Assembly: GCA_016197205.1 (NCBI GenBank)
Contig: JACPWG010000066.1
Span: 41,221-105,220 of the forward strand
DNA from: Planctomycetota bacterium
GTDB taxonomy: Bacteria; Planctomycetota; MHYJ01; WSZJ01; JACPWG01
Length of the DNA: 64,000 nucleotides
Reading direction: 5' to 3'
The notes beneath the pieces are model-generated. The model ran no database searches and was not told where the DNA came from. It was given only the letters and a program-made list of their open reading frames with translations. This document shows, one piece after another, positions 29,601 to 37,315 of this stretch. Position numbers and translations under genes: made by a program. How positions within the stretch are numbered: the stretch's first letter is position 1; each line of letters opens with the position of its first letter.

Positions 29601-30833
29601 CGCGTGCGCGCGCTCGCCGGCTACCAGCGAAATGCGGAGATGCTCGGCCTCTGGCACCGAGTCGGCGCGAAGGGCCGCCGGTTCGCCTTCCGCGGCGCCT
29701 GGCAGGCACGCGCAGCGAAGGGGCACACGGAGTCCATTCGGGCGGCCGCGATCGTGCCCGACGGCCGAGTCGGCCTCACCGGCTCGAGCGACGCCTCCCT
29801 CCGGATGTGGGACCTCTCCACCGGACGCTGCATCAGCTCCCTCGACGGCCACGAACAGGGCATTCTCTCGGTCGCGATGACGCCCGATGGGGCGAATGCC
29901 CTGTCCTCGGGCCTGGACGCGAAGCCGCGGCTCTGGGACCTCAGCGCCGGGAACTGCCTTCGCCAGTTCGAAGGACACGCCGGGAAGGTCTTCTCCGCCA
30001 GTCTCACGCCGGACGGCCAGATTGCGGTCACGGGGGGCGAGGACGCGACCGTGCGGCTGTGGGATGTCGAGACCGGCCGGTGCGTCCGGAGGCTCCCGGG
30101 CGCGAAGGAGGGGGCCACGCTGGCCGCGGTCAGCCCGGACGGGCTTCGCGCGCTGGCGGTGAACGAGTACAACACCCTCTTCCTCTGGGACCTCGCCACG
30201 GGCAAGTCCCTCCGCACCTACGCGGTGAAGAGCGTGATCGGCGCGATCGAGCTGACGCCCGACGGACGGCTGGCCCTGTCCGCCAGTCAGGACGGCGCGG
30301 TGCGGCTCTGGGAGCTGGCGAGCGGCCGCTGCATGAAGTCGATCACCGTCGAAGGGGAAGTCACGTCGGTGGCGCTGACCCCGGACGGACGCTGGGCGCT
30401 GCTCGGCGGCAAGGACAAAAAGCTGCGGGTGGCGGACCTTGCGAACGGCACCTGCGTGTGGACCTCGGAGGAACTGCCGAGCCCGGTCCTTTCCCTCGCG
30501 ATGACCCCGGACGGCCGCAGGGCGATCGTCGGTTGCGAGGACCCGATTCTGCGCGTTTTCGACATTGACTGGGACTACGAGTTCCCCGAGGCCGCCGATT
30601 GGGACGAGGGCGCCAGGCCGTGGCTCAACGTGTTCCTCTCGTACCACACGCCCGTGCTCGAGGACGGCATCCGGCGCCAGGGGACCCCGGAGTGGACGGA
30701 GCCGGAATTCGGCGAGCTGGTGCACAGCCTCCAGTGCGCGGGGTTCGGATGGCTGCGCGCGGAAGGCGTACGGCAGGTGCTGGACAAGATGGCGGGTTCT
30801 TGGAAGGGGCCCGCGCCGTTGACGGCGGAGTGA
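26658..30833 (+). CDS. TerB-like / divergent Ser/Thr kinase / TPR / 14-blade WD40 protein
   Basis: 1391 aa from ATG 26658 (AAGGAAGGA upstream). Residues about 5-115 contain two TerB-like helical units, the second with 'AAVDGEIDPNERKILDAVA'. The kinase domain (about 218-500) has glycine loop GQSGVGRVYKA (residue 226) and VIK. However, the catalytic loop reads HQDVKPGN (His347) and the metal-binding triad is DFS (Asp367) instead of DFG. The Lys and both Asp residues remain, so activity is possible but altered. TPR-like helices at about 520-650 precede seven WD40 repeats (about 652-935), a helical insert, and seven more (about 1035-1305), consistent with two seven-bladed propellers. No transmembrane segment, so probably cytoplasmic: a scaffold-kinase. 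Confidence 0.9.
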   Translation: MPTPDQILRSVAMVIASDHRVGKRERKFLEGLQQRLGLTTEVVEEAIGQALMGKRTLRLPADNESQVQLLELMIQAAAVDGEIDPNERKILDAVAGKIGMPRAQLEQSIQGALARALPGTQLPKRVEPDKRRFLDPATAAEAPAPTPEVQTQLTGPRPSATPPAGSPSSATRPPELRTPPPDRAGTAERMPPLRLTRTQKPQENAPHLWREGDVLFGIYEITDILGQSGVGRVYKANHRLWSLDLVIKSTSPQVFAKPEAKEAFTREVETWAKLPTHPHVISCYYVRPIGSAPQVVVEYAGTESLSEAIRDRSLYEGGEKAALGRMLDIATQIAWGVQHAHDNGIIHQDVKPGNVILAADGTARVTDFSMARATAAATPGGDSAEAGPLVAAPRDIRALVGGMSAAYCSPEQRRRLPLTKGTDAWSWAITLLELFTGEIAWLAGPAVPLALEEYWESGASPDPVIPRMPEKVRDLIKACFAQNPEERPTLAKAAETLRELYQEATGSPYPRSVGVVDKALAERINNRALLQLDLQREEEATRMLNEAAKAEPASPEALYNQGILLWRAGRMGDDAIEWKLQRAAATAADEWLPHYLLGLLHLERRDAEAAAKALETASTKGANDPEVRQALGAARAGLGKWPRLLRELGAQCEVRSVVLTADGRWALAGTTENTVHLWDLSTGKCEKKFEGHRKDVLAMTLSPDGKRLLTGSEDGTLRLWEIATGKCVRTFEGHSDNVTSVGMSSDGRFAISGSADHNVRVWDLTAEQSLQTLEGHQHPVIAVLVLKEGKVGFSASPDDTLRKWDLAEGKCLETWSLQAGTTAVHFTPDGRWALTGTGGGEIRLWDLTKGQAVRTFEGHNQSVLALSITPDGRWALSGGIDETLRLWECATGRCLRTFTQKGVACVAITPDGKLGLSGESDTSPQVWSLDAQVAAKSAFIAARPRAARDLAGEEGEARSALDAATQALRKGETQVAVAALLRVRALAGYQRNAEMLGLWHRVGAKGRRFAFRGAWQARAAKGHTESIRAAAIVPDGRVGLTGSSDASLRMWDLSTGRCISSLDGHEQGILSVAMTPDGANALSSGLDAKPRLWDLSAGNCLRQFEGHAGKVFSASLTPDGQIAVTGGEDATVRLWDVETGRCVRRLPGAKEGATLAAVSPDGLRALAVNEYNTLFLWDLATGKSLRTYAVKSVIGAIELTPDGRLALSASQDGAVRLWELASGRCMKSITVEGEVTSVALTPDGRWALLGGKDKKLRVADLANGTCVWTSEELPSPVLSLAMTPDGRRAIVGCEDPILRVFDIDWDYEFPEAADWDEGARPWLNVFLSYHTPVLEDGIRRQGTPEWTEPEFGELVHSLQCAGFGWLRAEGVRQVLDKMAGSWKGPAPLTAE

Positions 30834-31032
30834 GGCCACGGGATGCGCGGCGGTTGCGAAAATCCCAAATCCCAAGTCAGGCCGACAAGGAGCCTCAGCG
30901 TCTCCGCGTCTCTGTAAAAAACAAAAAGCAGTCACCCCAGGCGTTTTGCCCATTCTCGCACCCGGCGCAGGAACGCTGAGCGCGAGAGTGGTGCTGAAAA
31001 AAAAAGGAAATCCCGGAAGGAGGGTCGCTAGC

Positions 31033-32577
31033 ATGACGAGCAGGACGGGCCTCTGGGCCGCCGCCGCGTGGATCGGCGGAGGGCTCCTCGCGCTTTCTCC
31101 CTGTTTCGCGCAGGACGTGTCGGACTTCGACCGGAACAAGGACGGGAAGCTCGACGCCGAAGAGATCCGGCTGCTCTTCGCGGCGGTGAACCGCTTCAAT
31201 GCGCGCCCGGAGGAGGACCTGCTCTCGTCGGCCGGCGGGACCGAGACCGTGCACTGCCCGAAGTGCGGCGGGAAAAAGCCGGTGTCCGCGGCGCCGGAGT
31301 GCGCTGCGAACTGTCCCGCGGGCCGGCCGGCCGCCGTGACGGCGAGCGTCCAGCCGATCGCCACGCAGCCTCAGCCCGCCGCCGGAGACTCGAAGTCGAC
31401 CGCCGCGAACGCTCCGAGCCTCGCGGCGCACGCCTCGACGACGGCGATCCTTTCCCCTTCGGCGGTCACGGCCGCGGCGCCGGCAGTGCACGTGCCCGCG
31501 CCGACGACTTCCTCGTCGCCCGCCGCGAACTCGGGTGCGACGAAGACTGCCGCGACGCCCCCTGCGGTTGCGCCGACCCCCGCGAAGGCTCCCACGCCCG
31601 CTCTGGCGCCTGCGCCTGCGCCCGCCAAGCTCCCGGTCGTCGTCGTCCCGGCGGTGAAGCCGAACGCCGGCGCCCCCAAAGCACCCGGTGAATCCCCGAG
31701 CACGGTGCCCGTGGTCAACGTGGAGCGCGTGACGACCGCCGCGAGCGTCCCGGTGCGCGTGCTCCCCGGACCCGCCCTGCCCGCGCTGGTTCCCGGCGTC
31801 GGCGCAAAACCAGCGACCGCCGCTGCGGAGGAGAGCCGGCTCGACCTGATGATCGGCACCCTGGGCGAGACCCGGGATCGCGTGGTCGATCATCTTTCGA
31901 CCCTCGCGGACGCCTATCGCGACGCGGGCGATCTCGAGCACGCCGAGGACGTCATCGGTCGCATCATCGAAGTGGAAGTGCGCTTCGGCACCGCGCTCAT
32001 TCGCGCGCGACAGGGGAACGCCGAGAGCGTGATCGTCGAGGCCATGGCCGCGCTCGCCGCCTCGCGCACGAGGGTCGCACCCGAGCCGCCCAAGGCCCCG
32101 CGCGCGGACGCGCAGGTGCAGAATGCGAACAGCGAGCTTCGGGCGCTGACACAGGCGGTGGATGCCCTGCGCGTCCGCCTCGAGCAGCTTGCCGGAGAGA
32201 TGGACGCCCTTCGCCGCGCCGCCGGCGCGCAGTCGCGCAGGCTCGAAGAGCGCCCGACGCCGGCGCCGCCCACCCCGCCCCAACCGACCGCGAAGGAGGG
32301 CGCTGCGCGAGAGACCGACGTCCTGCGCGCCCGTCTGGAAGACGCGGTCGTCCACCTGCGCGCCCTCAAGGAGCGGCTCGCGGAAAAGGACCTGGACGCC
32401 GCGGAGCGCAAGCGTCTGCGGTCGGAGAGCCGCGGGCTGGAGTCGGAGATCGACGAGCTGCGCCGCGAGCTCGAGCGGGGCGACGGGGAGGACCTCACGC
32501 CGACCGCGCCGAGCAAGAAGGGCACGCCCGATCGCGGCGACGCGCTGATCAACTTCACGGACCCGAAGCACGAGTGA
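31033..32577 (+). CDS. Exported EF-hand protein with Pro/Ala stalk and coiled coil
   Basis: 514 aa from the ATG at 31033, which has GGAAGGAGGG upstream; the longer ORF has no such site. Signal peptide 'WIGGGLLALSPCFAQ' is followed by one EF-hand-type calcium loop, DFDRNKDGKLDAEE (D-x-N-x-D-G-x-x-x-x-x-E), then CPKCGG. A long Ala/Pro/Thr region (about 95-290) looks disordered. The C-terminal third is helical and Glu/Arg/Leu-rich, predicted coiled coil ('VDALRVRLEQLAGEMDALRR', 'LESEIDELRRELERG'). Role unknown: perhaps a calcium-sensitive periplasmic structural or scaffold protein. The next gene starts at or within 18 nt of its stop, so they are co-transcribed. Confidence 0.8.
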   Translation: MTSRTGLWAAAAWIGGGLLALSPCFAQDVSDFDRNKDGKLDAEEIRLLFAAVNRFNARPEEDLLSSAGGTETVHCPKCGGKKPVSAAPECAANCPAGRPAAVTASVQPIATQPQPAAGDSKSTAANAPSLAAHASTTAILSPSAVTAAAPAVHVPAPTTSSSPAANSGATKTAATPPAVAPTPAKAPTPALAPAPAPAKLPVVVVPAVKPNAGAPKAPGESPSTVPVVNVERVTTAASVPVRVLPGPALPALVPGVGAKPATAAAEESRLDLMIGTLGETRDRVVDHLSTLADAYRDAGDLEHAEDVIGRIIEVEVRFGTALIRARQGNAESVIVEAMAALAASRTRVAPEPPKAPRADAQVQNANSELRALTQAVDALRVRLEQLAGEMDALRRAAGAQSRRLEERPTPAPPTPPQPTAKEGAARETDVLRARLEDAVVHLRALKERLAEKDLDAAERKRLRSESRGLESEIDELRRELERGDGEDLTPTAPSKKGTPDRGDALINFTDPKHE

Positions 32578-32591
32578 TCGACCGGAGCCCC

Positions 32592-33173
32592 ATGGAGGAG
32601 GCGGGAGGAGCGGTACCGGCAGGCCTTCCCATCGCCGTGCTGCCGCTTGGCGGAGTGGCGCCGGAGTCGGTTTCGAGGCTCGTCGCGGAGCTGCCGCCCC
32701 TCGTCGGCCGCCCGGCCCTGGCCCTGGCGGAGCTTCCGCTGACGCCGTCGTGGGCGGACCCCGCCCGCCGGCAGTTCGGCGCGGCCGGCATCCTGCGCGC
32801 CCTCGCAGGAAGGGATCGGAGCGGCGAGTTCCGGAGCCTCGCCGTCACCTGCGTCGACCTCTTCCTGGAGACGGAGCCGCACTTCCGGTTTGTCTTCGGC
32901 CTCGCCGATCCCCTCACCGGGCTCGCGGTCATCTCCCTTCGCCGGCTTGCGCCGGAGTTTTACGGCGCAGCGCCCGACGCGGAGCTGCTCGCCTCCCGGC
33001 TCCGCATCGAGGCGGTCCACGAGCTGGGCCACACGTTCGGTCTTCGCCACTGCGCCGACCGCGCATGCGTCATGTCCTTTTCCCTGCAGGTCGAAGACAG
33101 CGACCGGAAGGGCCATGCGCCATGCGCCAGTTGTCGGGCGAGATTCCCGGGGGCGGTCGGCCGCGGAACTTGA
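32592..33173 (+). CDS. Archaemetzincin-like zinc metalloprotease (M54)
   Basis: 193 aa from ATG 32592 (GGAG upstream); a GTG at 32574 that overlaps the preceding TGA is an alternative start. The zinc site HELGHTFGLRHC is the full metzincin HExxHxxGxxH followed by Cys. 'ACVMSFS' supplies the Met-turn region. The later 'DRKGHAPCASCRARF' gives the extra C-x2-C that, with HC and C.M, defines the archaemetzincin pattern with a second structural zinc. Family members are about 180-200 aa, so this is full length. No signal peptide, so it is probably cytoplasmic. The substrate is unknown. Its TGA stop overlaps the -35 box of the yebC promoter. Confidence 0.88.
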   Translation: MEEAGGAVPAGLPIAVLPLGGVAPESVSRLVAELPPLVGRPALALAELPLTPSWADPARRQFGAAGILRALAGRDRSGEFRSLAVTCVDLFLETEPHFRFVFGLADPLTGLAVISLRRLAPEFYGAAPDAELLASRLRIEAVHELGHTFGLRHCADRACVMSFSLQVEDSDRKGHAPCASCRARFPGAVGRGT

Positions 33174-33198
33174 CAGGCCGGGCCCCGTCGGCTATCAT
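33170..33198 (+). promoter_or_regulatory. Sigma70-type promoter for yebC
   Basis: TTGACA, 17 bp, TATCAT. Start of transcription expected near 33205, leaving about a 93-nt leader that contains GGAACGGCGTTCC and other short dyads. The -35 hexamer overlaps the stop codon of the preceding gene. Confidence 0.7.
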
Positions 33199-33297
33199 TC
33201 GGGGTTGTCTCAATTCTCACCCTCCCACGGGGAACGGCGTTCCCTCCGGGACGGAGTGTTCCGAAGGACGCCTGAATCCGATTCGCAGGAGCTGCTC

Positions 33298-34044
33298 ATG
33301 TCCGGGCATTCGCACTGGGCTACGATCAAGCACAAGAAGGGCGCAGCCGACGCCAAAAAGGGAAAAATCTTCTCCAAGATGGCGAAACTCATCATGCAGG
33401 CGGCGCGCGAGGGAGGCGGAGATCCCGCGACGAACGCGAAGCTCGGCCTGTGGATCCAGAAGGCGCGCGAGTCGAACATGCCGCGCGAGAACATCGACCG
33501 GGCGGTCAAGAAGGGGACCGGGGAGCTGCCGGGGCAGCAGATCGAGGAGGTCAACTACGAGGGGTACGGGCGGGACGGCGTGGCGATCCTGATCAACGCC
33601 ATCACCGACAACAAGAACCGCACGATCTCGGAGATCCGGTCGATCTTCGATCGGAACGGCGGCTCGCTCGGGGCCAATAACTGCGTGGCTTGGCTCTTCG
33701 AGAAGAAGGGGCTCATCACCATCGCCTCGGAAGGCGTGAACGAGGACGAGCTCATGACCGTGGCCCTCGATTCCGGGGCGAGCGACCTGCAGCTCGCCGG
33801 GGACATCTTCGAGATCACGACCGAGGTCGTGGACTTCGAGAAGGTGAAGAAGACCCTCACCGACAAGGGCTACAAGCTCGCGCTGGCCGAGCTGAGCCGG
33901 ATCCCGAAGACCTACGTCGACGTCGACGAGAACTCCGCGAAGAAGATCATGGGGCTCATGGAGGCGCTGGAGGAGCACGACGACGTGGATCAGGTCTTCT
34001 CCAACTGCGCCTTCCCCTCGACCATGACCGTCGGCAAAGAGTAG
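33298..34044 (+). CDS. yebC: YebC/PmpR family protein (TACO1-type)
   Basis: 248 aa, the usual family length. The N-terminus 'MSGHSHWATIKHKKGAADAK' and 'KARESNMPRENIDRAVKKG' are diagnostic. 'GYGRDGVAILINAITDNKNR' and the acidic C-terminal domain are also conserved. Family members have been described both as transcriptional regulators and as ribosome-associated factors easing translation through proline runs; the sequence cannot tell which applies. The ATG follows AGGAG by seven bases and a good sigma70 promoter lies 100 bp upstream. The proline-rich proteins encoded nearby would fit a translation role, but that is speculation. Confidence 0.95.
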   Translation: MSGHSHWATIKHKKGAADAKKGKIFSKMAKLIMQAAREGGGDPATNAKLGLWIQKARESNMPRENIDRAVKKGTGELPGQQIEEVNYEGYGRDGVAILINAITDNKNRTISEIRSIFDRNGGSLGANNCVAWLFEKKGLITIASEGVNEDELMTVALDSGASDLQLAGDIFEITTEVVDFEKVKKTLTDKGYKLALAELSRIPKTYVDVDENSAKKIMGLMEALEEHDDVDQVFSNCAFPSTMTVGKE

Positions 34045-34122
34045 CGCGGGGTTGAACCGACGGCCCCGCCGAGCGCCGGATCGGCGCGGGCGACCGGCCG
34101 TTGGGTTCGGCGGAGGGAGAAC

Positions 34123-34533
34123 ATGGAGGACCTGGTGCTCATCCGGGGGGTGGAGGGGATGGTGGATGGGGAGGTCTTCCCCCTGCGCGTGGGGCAGTCC
34201 GTTTCCATCGGCCGGAGCCGGGGCTGCGAGATCTGCCTGAAGCGGTGCAAGAAGTACGCCGACATGCCCGAGGACGTCCGCCGCCAGGACGAGGAGTTCC
34301 TGTCGGTTTCCCGGAAGCACGTCCGCATCACGTTCGCCGCCACGGACAACCTCGAGGTCGAGGACCTGAGCACGAACGGCACCTACATCGACGGCGAGCG
34401 GCTCACGGGCAAGAGCCTGATCTCCGACATTCGCGACAAGAGCCACGACCTGCGCCTCGGCATGCGCGAGCGCTTCAAGCTGGAGTGGGGGAACCGGGAG
34501 GCGATCGCCCTCTCCTCGCCGGGCATGCGATGA
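34123..34533 (+). CDS. Small stand-alone FHA domain protein
   Basis: 136 aa consisting almost only of one FHA phosphopeptide-binding domain: 'SVSIGRSRGCEI', 'SVSRKHVRI', 'DLSTNGTYIDG'. An insertion 'KRCKKYADMPEDVRRQDEE' with two Cys nearby separates the first strands. GGAGGGAG lies just before the ATG. The stop overlaps the pdxA start (ATGA), so the two are translationally coupled. Presumably it reads phosphothreonine marks made by one of the local kinases; its partner is unknown. Confidence 0.88.
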   Translation: MEDLVLIRGVEGMVDGEVFPLRVGQSVSIGRSRGCEICLKRCKKYADMPEDVRRQDEEFLSVSRKHVRITFAATDNLEVEDLSTNGTYIDGERLTGKSLISDIRDKSHDLRLGMRERFKLEWGNREAIALSSPGMR

Positions 34534-35603
34534 GGAAGCGAGGCAAGCTGGCGGTGACGCTCGGGGACCCCGCGGGAATCGGGCCCGAAGTGGCCGCGCG
34601 CGCCCTCGCATCGGGGGAGCTGCCTGCCGGGTGGTCGGTACTCTTCGTCGGCGATCCACGCGCCTATCGTCGCGCGGCGGCGACCATCGGCGCGACCTCC
34701 CCGCCGCCTGCTTCGGAGTCGCCGTCGCCTGCGCGGGCGCTGCTCGCACCCCCGCCCGAATTCGCCGATGCCGGGGCCGCCCTCGAGGCCCTTGCCCGCG
34801 AACCCGTCGTCCTCCTCACGCCGGCCGGCGCGCGCGGGACTACCGAGGATGCGCCGCCGGGCCGTCCCTCCGCCGCCTCCGGCAGCCTCGCCTTCGCCTC
34901 CCTCCGGCTCGCCGCTGACCTCGCCCTGGCGGGCGCCGTCGACGCCCTCGTTACCGGGCCCATGAGCAAGCAGGCCGTCGTCCTCGCGGGCTTCCCCTTC
35001 GTCGGACACACCGAGTTTCTCGCGCGACACGCGAACCGCCGGCGCGCGACCATGCTCTTTGTGACGCCCCGACTCCGCGTCTCGCTCGTGACCGACCACG
35101 TGCCTTTGCGGAAGGTGCCTTTTGCCGTCACCGTCGACGCCGTCGCGGAGACGATCGCCGCGACCGTCGACGTCCTGCGCGCGAAATTTCGCATCGCGCG
35201 TCCGCGAGTCGCGGTGTGCGGCATGAATCCGCACGCGGGGGAGGGCGGGCTCTTCGGCCGGGAAGAGGAGACGGCGGTCGAGCCGGGGATGCGGAGCGCG
35301 GACGCGCGCGACGCGGACCTCGCCGGCCCGCTGCCCGCGGATACGGCGTTCGCACGGGCGCTCGCGGGGGAGTTCGACGCCGTGGTCGCCCTGTACCACG
35401 ATCAGGCGCAGATCCCGGTGAAGCTGCTCGACTTCGAGCGCGCCGTCAACGTGACGCTCGGGCTGCCCTACGTGCGCACGTCCGTAAGCCACGGCGTCGC
35501 GTACGACATCGTAGGAAAGCGGCCGGCCAACCCACGGTCGCTCATCGAGGCCGCGCGGCTCGCCGCCGAATTCGCGTCGACCGGGGACACGCTGTTCGCT
35601 TGA
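34530..35603 (+). CDS. pdxA: 4-hydroxythreonine-4-phosphate dehydrogenase
   Basis: 357 aa (E. coli enzyme about 330). NAD-dependent oxidation of 4-phosphohydroxy-L-threonine in the DXP-dependent vitamin B6 pathway. Motifs: 'TLGDPAGIGPE', 'VTGPMSKQA', metal ligands in 'FVGHTEFLA', 'LYHDQAQIPVK' and 'SVSHGVAYDIVGK', plus 'CGMNPHAGEGGLFG'. An Ala/Pro-rich insertion at about 50-115 explains the extra length. Start ATG overlaps the FHA gene's stop. No pdxJ is adjacent. Confidence 0.95.
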   Translation: MRKRGKLAVTLGDPAGIGPEVAARALASGELPAGWSVLFVGDPRAYRRAAATIGATSPPPASESPSPARALLAPPPEFADAGAALEALAREPVVLLTPAGARGTTEDAPPGRPSAASGSLAFASLRLAADLALAGAVDALVTGPMSKQAVVLAGFPFVGHTEFLARHANRRRATMLFVTPRLRVSLVTDHVPLRKVPFAVTVDAVAETIAATVDVLRAKFRIARPRVAVCGMNPHAGEGGLFGREEETAVEPGMRSADARDADLAGPLPADTAFARALAGEFDAVVALYHDQAQIPVKLLDFERAVNVTLGLPYVRTSVSHGVAYDIVGKRPANPRSLIEAARLAAEFASTGDTLFA

Positions 35604-35701
35604 CGCCGCGCCGCCCAGGCGTTCGCTCGCCGCGGCCGGCTCGCGAGGAGCAGGTGGGTAGGCGCGGCGCCCGACCTGGAGGGCCCGTGCCCGGTGCAGG
35701 G

Positions 35702-35774
35702 CACGATTCCTGGGGGCGCGGGCCTCCCTCCTTCGCTCGCTCGCCGCGAGCTACGGAGCGCAGGCCGGCCCGCG
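35702..35774 (+). repeat. Fragment of the MITE-like element
   Basis: Core shared with 22204-22272: both contain GGGCCTCCCTCCTTCGCTCG and then CGCGAGCTACGGAGCGCAGG, with a few substitutions. The terminal inverted repeats are not preserved here, so it is a degraded or partial copy. Confidence 0.6.
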
Positions 35775-35865
35775 CGGCTCCCCGCTCCATTCTCCATGCG
35801 CCCCGACCCCGCTCGACCACCGTGTTCGCGTATCCACAGAGCCCCCGCCGGAGACAAGCTCGCCC

Positions 35866-36759
35866 ATGCCCTCGCTACCCGACCCGGCCAAAACCCCGCC
35901 CACCGGCGGCGCGCACGAGCAGTCGCTCGGCCGTCGCGCGTTTCTTCAATGGTCGCTGGGCGCGGCGGCCGCGGCGGCGGTCGGCACCGCAGGCTACGCC
36001 TTCGGCGTCGGCCCCTGGCACCTCGAGGTCACTTTTCCCGAGATCGCCATCCCCGGCCTCGCGCCCGCCCTCGATGGACTACGGATCGTGCACCTCACCG
36101 ACCTGCACCCGAACTCCCACATCCCGCTCGAGTACCTCGAGCGGTGCATGGAGGCCGCAAACGAGTGCCGGCCAGACCTCGTGCTCGCCACCGGCGACTA
36201 CGTCACCTACGGCAAGGACGATCTGGACATCGCCGTCACCGCCCTCGCCCGGCTGCGCGCCCCGCTCGGCAAATTCTCCTGCCTCGGAAATCACGATTAT
36301 CACTTCGGCCACCGACGGACCATCGAACTCCTGCGGCGCACCGCGGGCTTCGAGGTCCTCGTCAACGAGAACACCCTGGTTCATCCGCGCGGCTCCCCGC
36401 TCCGCCTTATCGGCCTGGACGACCTCTGGTTCGGCAATCTCGACTTGCGCCGCGGCCTTGCCGGCACCTCGCCGAAGGAGCCGCGGATCGTCCTCCTGCA
36501 CAACCCGGACTACCTCGAGCGGCTCGCGCCCGCCGGCGTCGACCTCGTGCTCTCGGGCCACACGCACGGCGGACAAATCTCCCTCCCCCTCGTGGGCGCA
36601 CCCATCCTCCCCAGCCGCTATGAAGGCCGGTATGTGAACGGCCTCTACCGGAGCGGCGGCACCCAGCTCTACGTCAACCGCGGCCTCGGCATCGGCTACA
36701 TCCCCGCGCGGCTGCTGGCCCGGCCCGAGGTCGCGTGCATCACGCTGAGGTCGGCGTAG
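35866..36759 (+). CDS. Tat-exported metallophosphoesterase (YaeI-like)
   Basis: 297 aa. The twin-arginine signal 'GRRAFLQWSLG' followed by an Ala-rich hydrophobic stretch indicates export in folded form. The calcineurin-like metal-site motifs are all present in order: 'VHLTDLH' (about 83), 'LATGDYVT', 'LGNHDYHFG', 'LLHNP' and 'SGHTHGGQ', ending in 'NRGLGIGYIPAR'. The family includes YaeI/YkuE phosphodiesterases, some acting on lipid-linked or UDP-sugar substrates; the substrate here is unknown. It sits after pdxA with a 262-bp repeat-bearing spacer, so it is probably a separate unit. Confidence 0.92.
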   Translation: MPSLPDPAKTPPTGGAHEQSLGRRAFLQWSLGAAAAAAVGTAGYAFGVGPWHLEVTFPEIAIPGLAPALDGLRIVHLTDLHPNSHIPLEYLERCMEAANECRPDLVLATGDYVTYGKDDLDIAVTALARLRAPLGKFSCLGNHDYHFGHRRTIELLRRTAGFEVLVNENTLVHPRGSPLRLIGLDDLWFGNLDLRRGLAGTSPKEPRIVLLHNPDYLERLAPAGVDLVLSGHTHGGQISLPLVGAPILPSRYEGRYVNGLYRSGGTQLYVNRGLGIGYIPARLLARPEVACITLRSA

Positions 36760-36837
36760 CGCACAGACTTGGCGGCCCGGACCGCGCACGAACGCCAGGA
36801 CCCGTGTGCCAAGGCGTCCGTGCGCCGCGCGCATCGC

Positions 36838-37254
36838 TCAACCCTCGCGCCGCTCGACGAGCCGGTGAAGCACTTTCAGGGCGGCCTCCAAGCGCTCGTC
36901 CAACTCCTTGAGTCGCTCCTCGTTCCTGGCCGCACGCTCGTCGAACTTGGCGAATCGCTCGTCGAACTTGGCGAATCGCTCGTCGAACTTGGCGAATCGC
37001 TCGTCCACCTTCCGGAAGCGTTCGAGCGCGCGCATCCAGCGGAGGTCGCTCTGCGACAGGTGACGATCCAGTTTTCTGTCCAAGGCCTCGATCAAGCGCT
37101 GCGTGCGCCGCCATTTCGTATCCAGCGTCTCGATGACGCGTTGGGTGCGCTCCCATCGCTTCCTGTCGTCCAGGTACACTTGCTCCAGGAAGGCGATCCG
37201 GCGCTCCACCTCGGTGCTGCCGTTCCCGTTCTTCATGGCTTTCGGCGCCTCCAT
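36838..37254 (-). CDS. Coiled-coil protein with 21-bp internal tandem repeat
   Basis: 138 aa from an ATG at 37254 preceded by GGGGGAG; an in-frame ATG at 37278 lacks such a site. The whole protein is charged and helical. A seven-residue unit, FAKFDER, is repeated three times, encoded by a 21-bp DNA repeat at about 36951-37013. Each unit is exactly one coiled-coil heptad, so unit number changes would lengthen the rod without disturbing its register. No enzymatic motif, no signal peptide. Function unknown. Minus strand, together with the HDAC-family gene behind it. Confidence 0.7.
   Translation of the reverse strand: MEAPKAMKNGNGSTEVERRIAFLEQVYLDDRKRWERTQRVIETLDTKWRRTQRLIEALDRKLDRHLSQSDLRWMRALERFRKVDERFAKFDERFAKFDERFAKFDERAARNEERLKELDERLEAALKVLHRLVERREG
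36951..37013. repeat. 21-bp tandem repeat, three copies
   Basis: The unit CGAACTTGGCGAATCGCTCGT is repeated with the last copy slightly diverged. In-frame within the coiled-coil gene; one unit equals one heptad. Confidence 0.75.
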
Positions 37255-37315
37255 TCCGCTCCCCCGATCCGGCCCCAATACCTAGGTCCATCCTACGTCG
37301 CCGCCCCGCCCGAGG

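Noticed and set aside
30966..31010. Hairpin followed by A9, possible terminator
   Set aside because: On the + strand the run is A, and for minus-strand transcripts the T-run would precede the stem, so neither orientation fits an intrinsic terminator.
26613..31364. A 1583-codon minus-strand ORF opposite the WD40 kinase
   Set aside because: It mirrors the codon bias of the + strand gene and lacks motifs, while the + strand shows kinase and WD40 signatures throughout.
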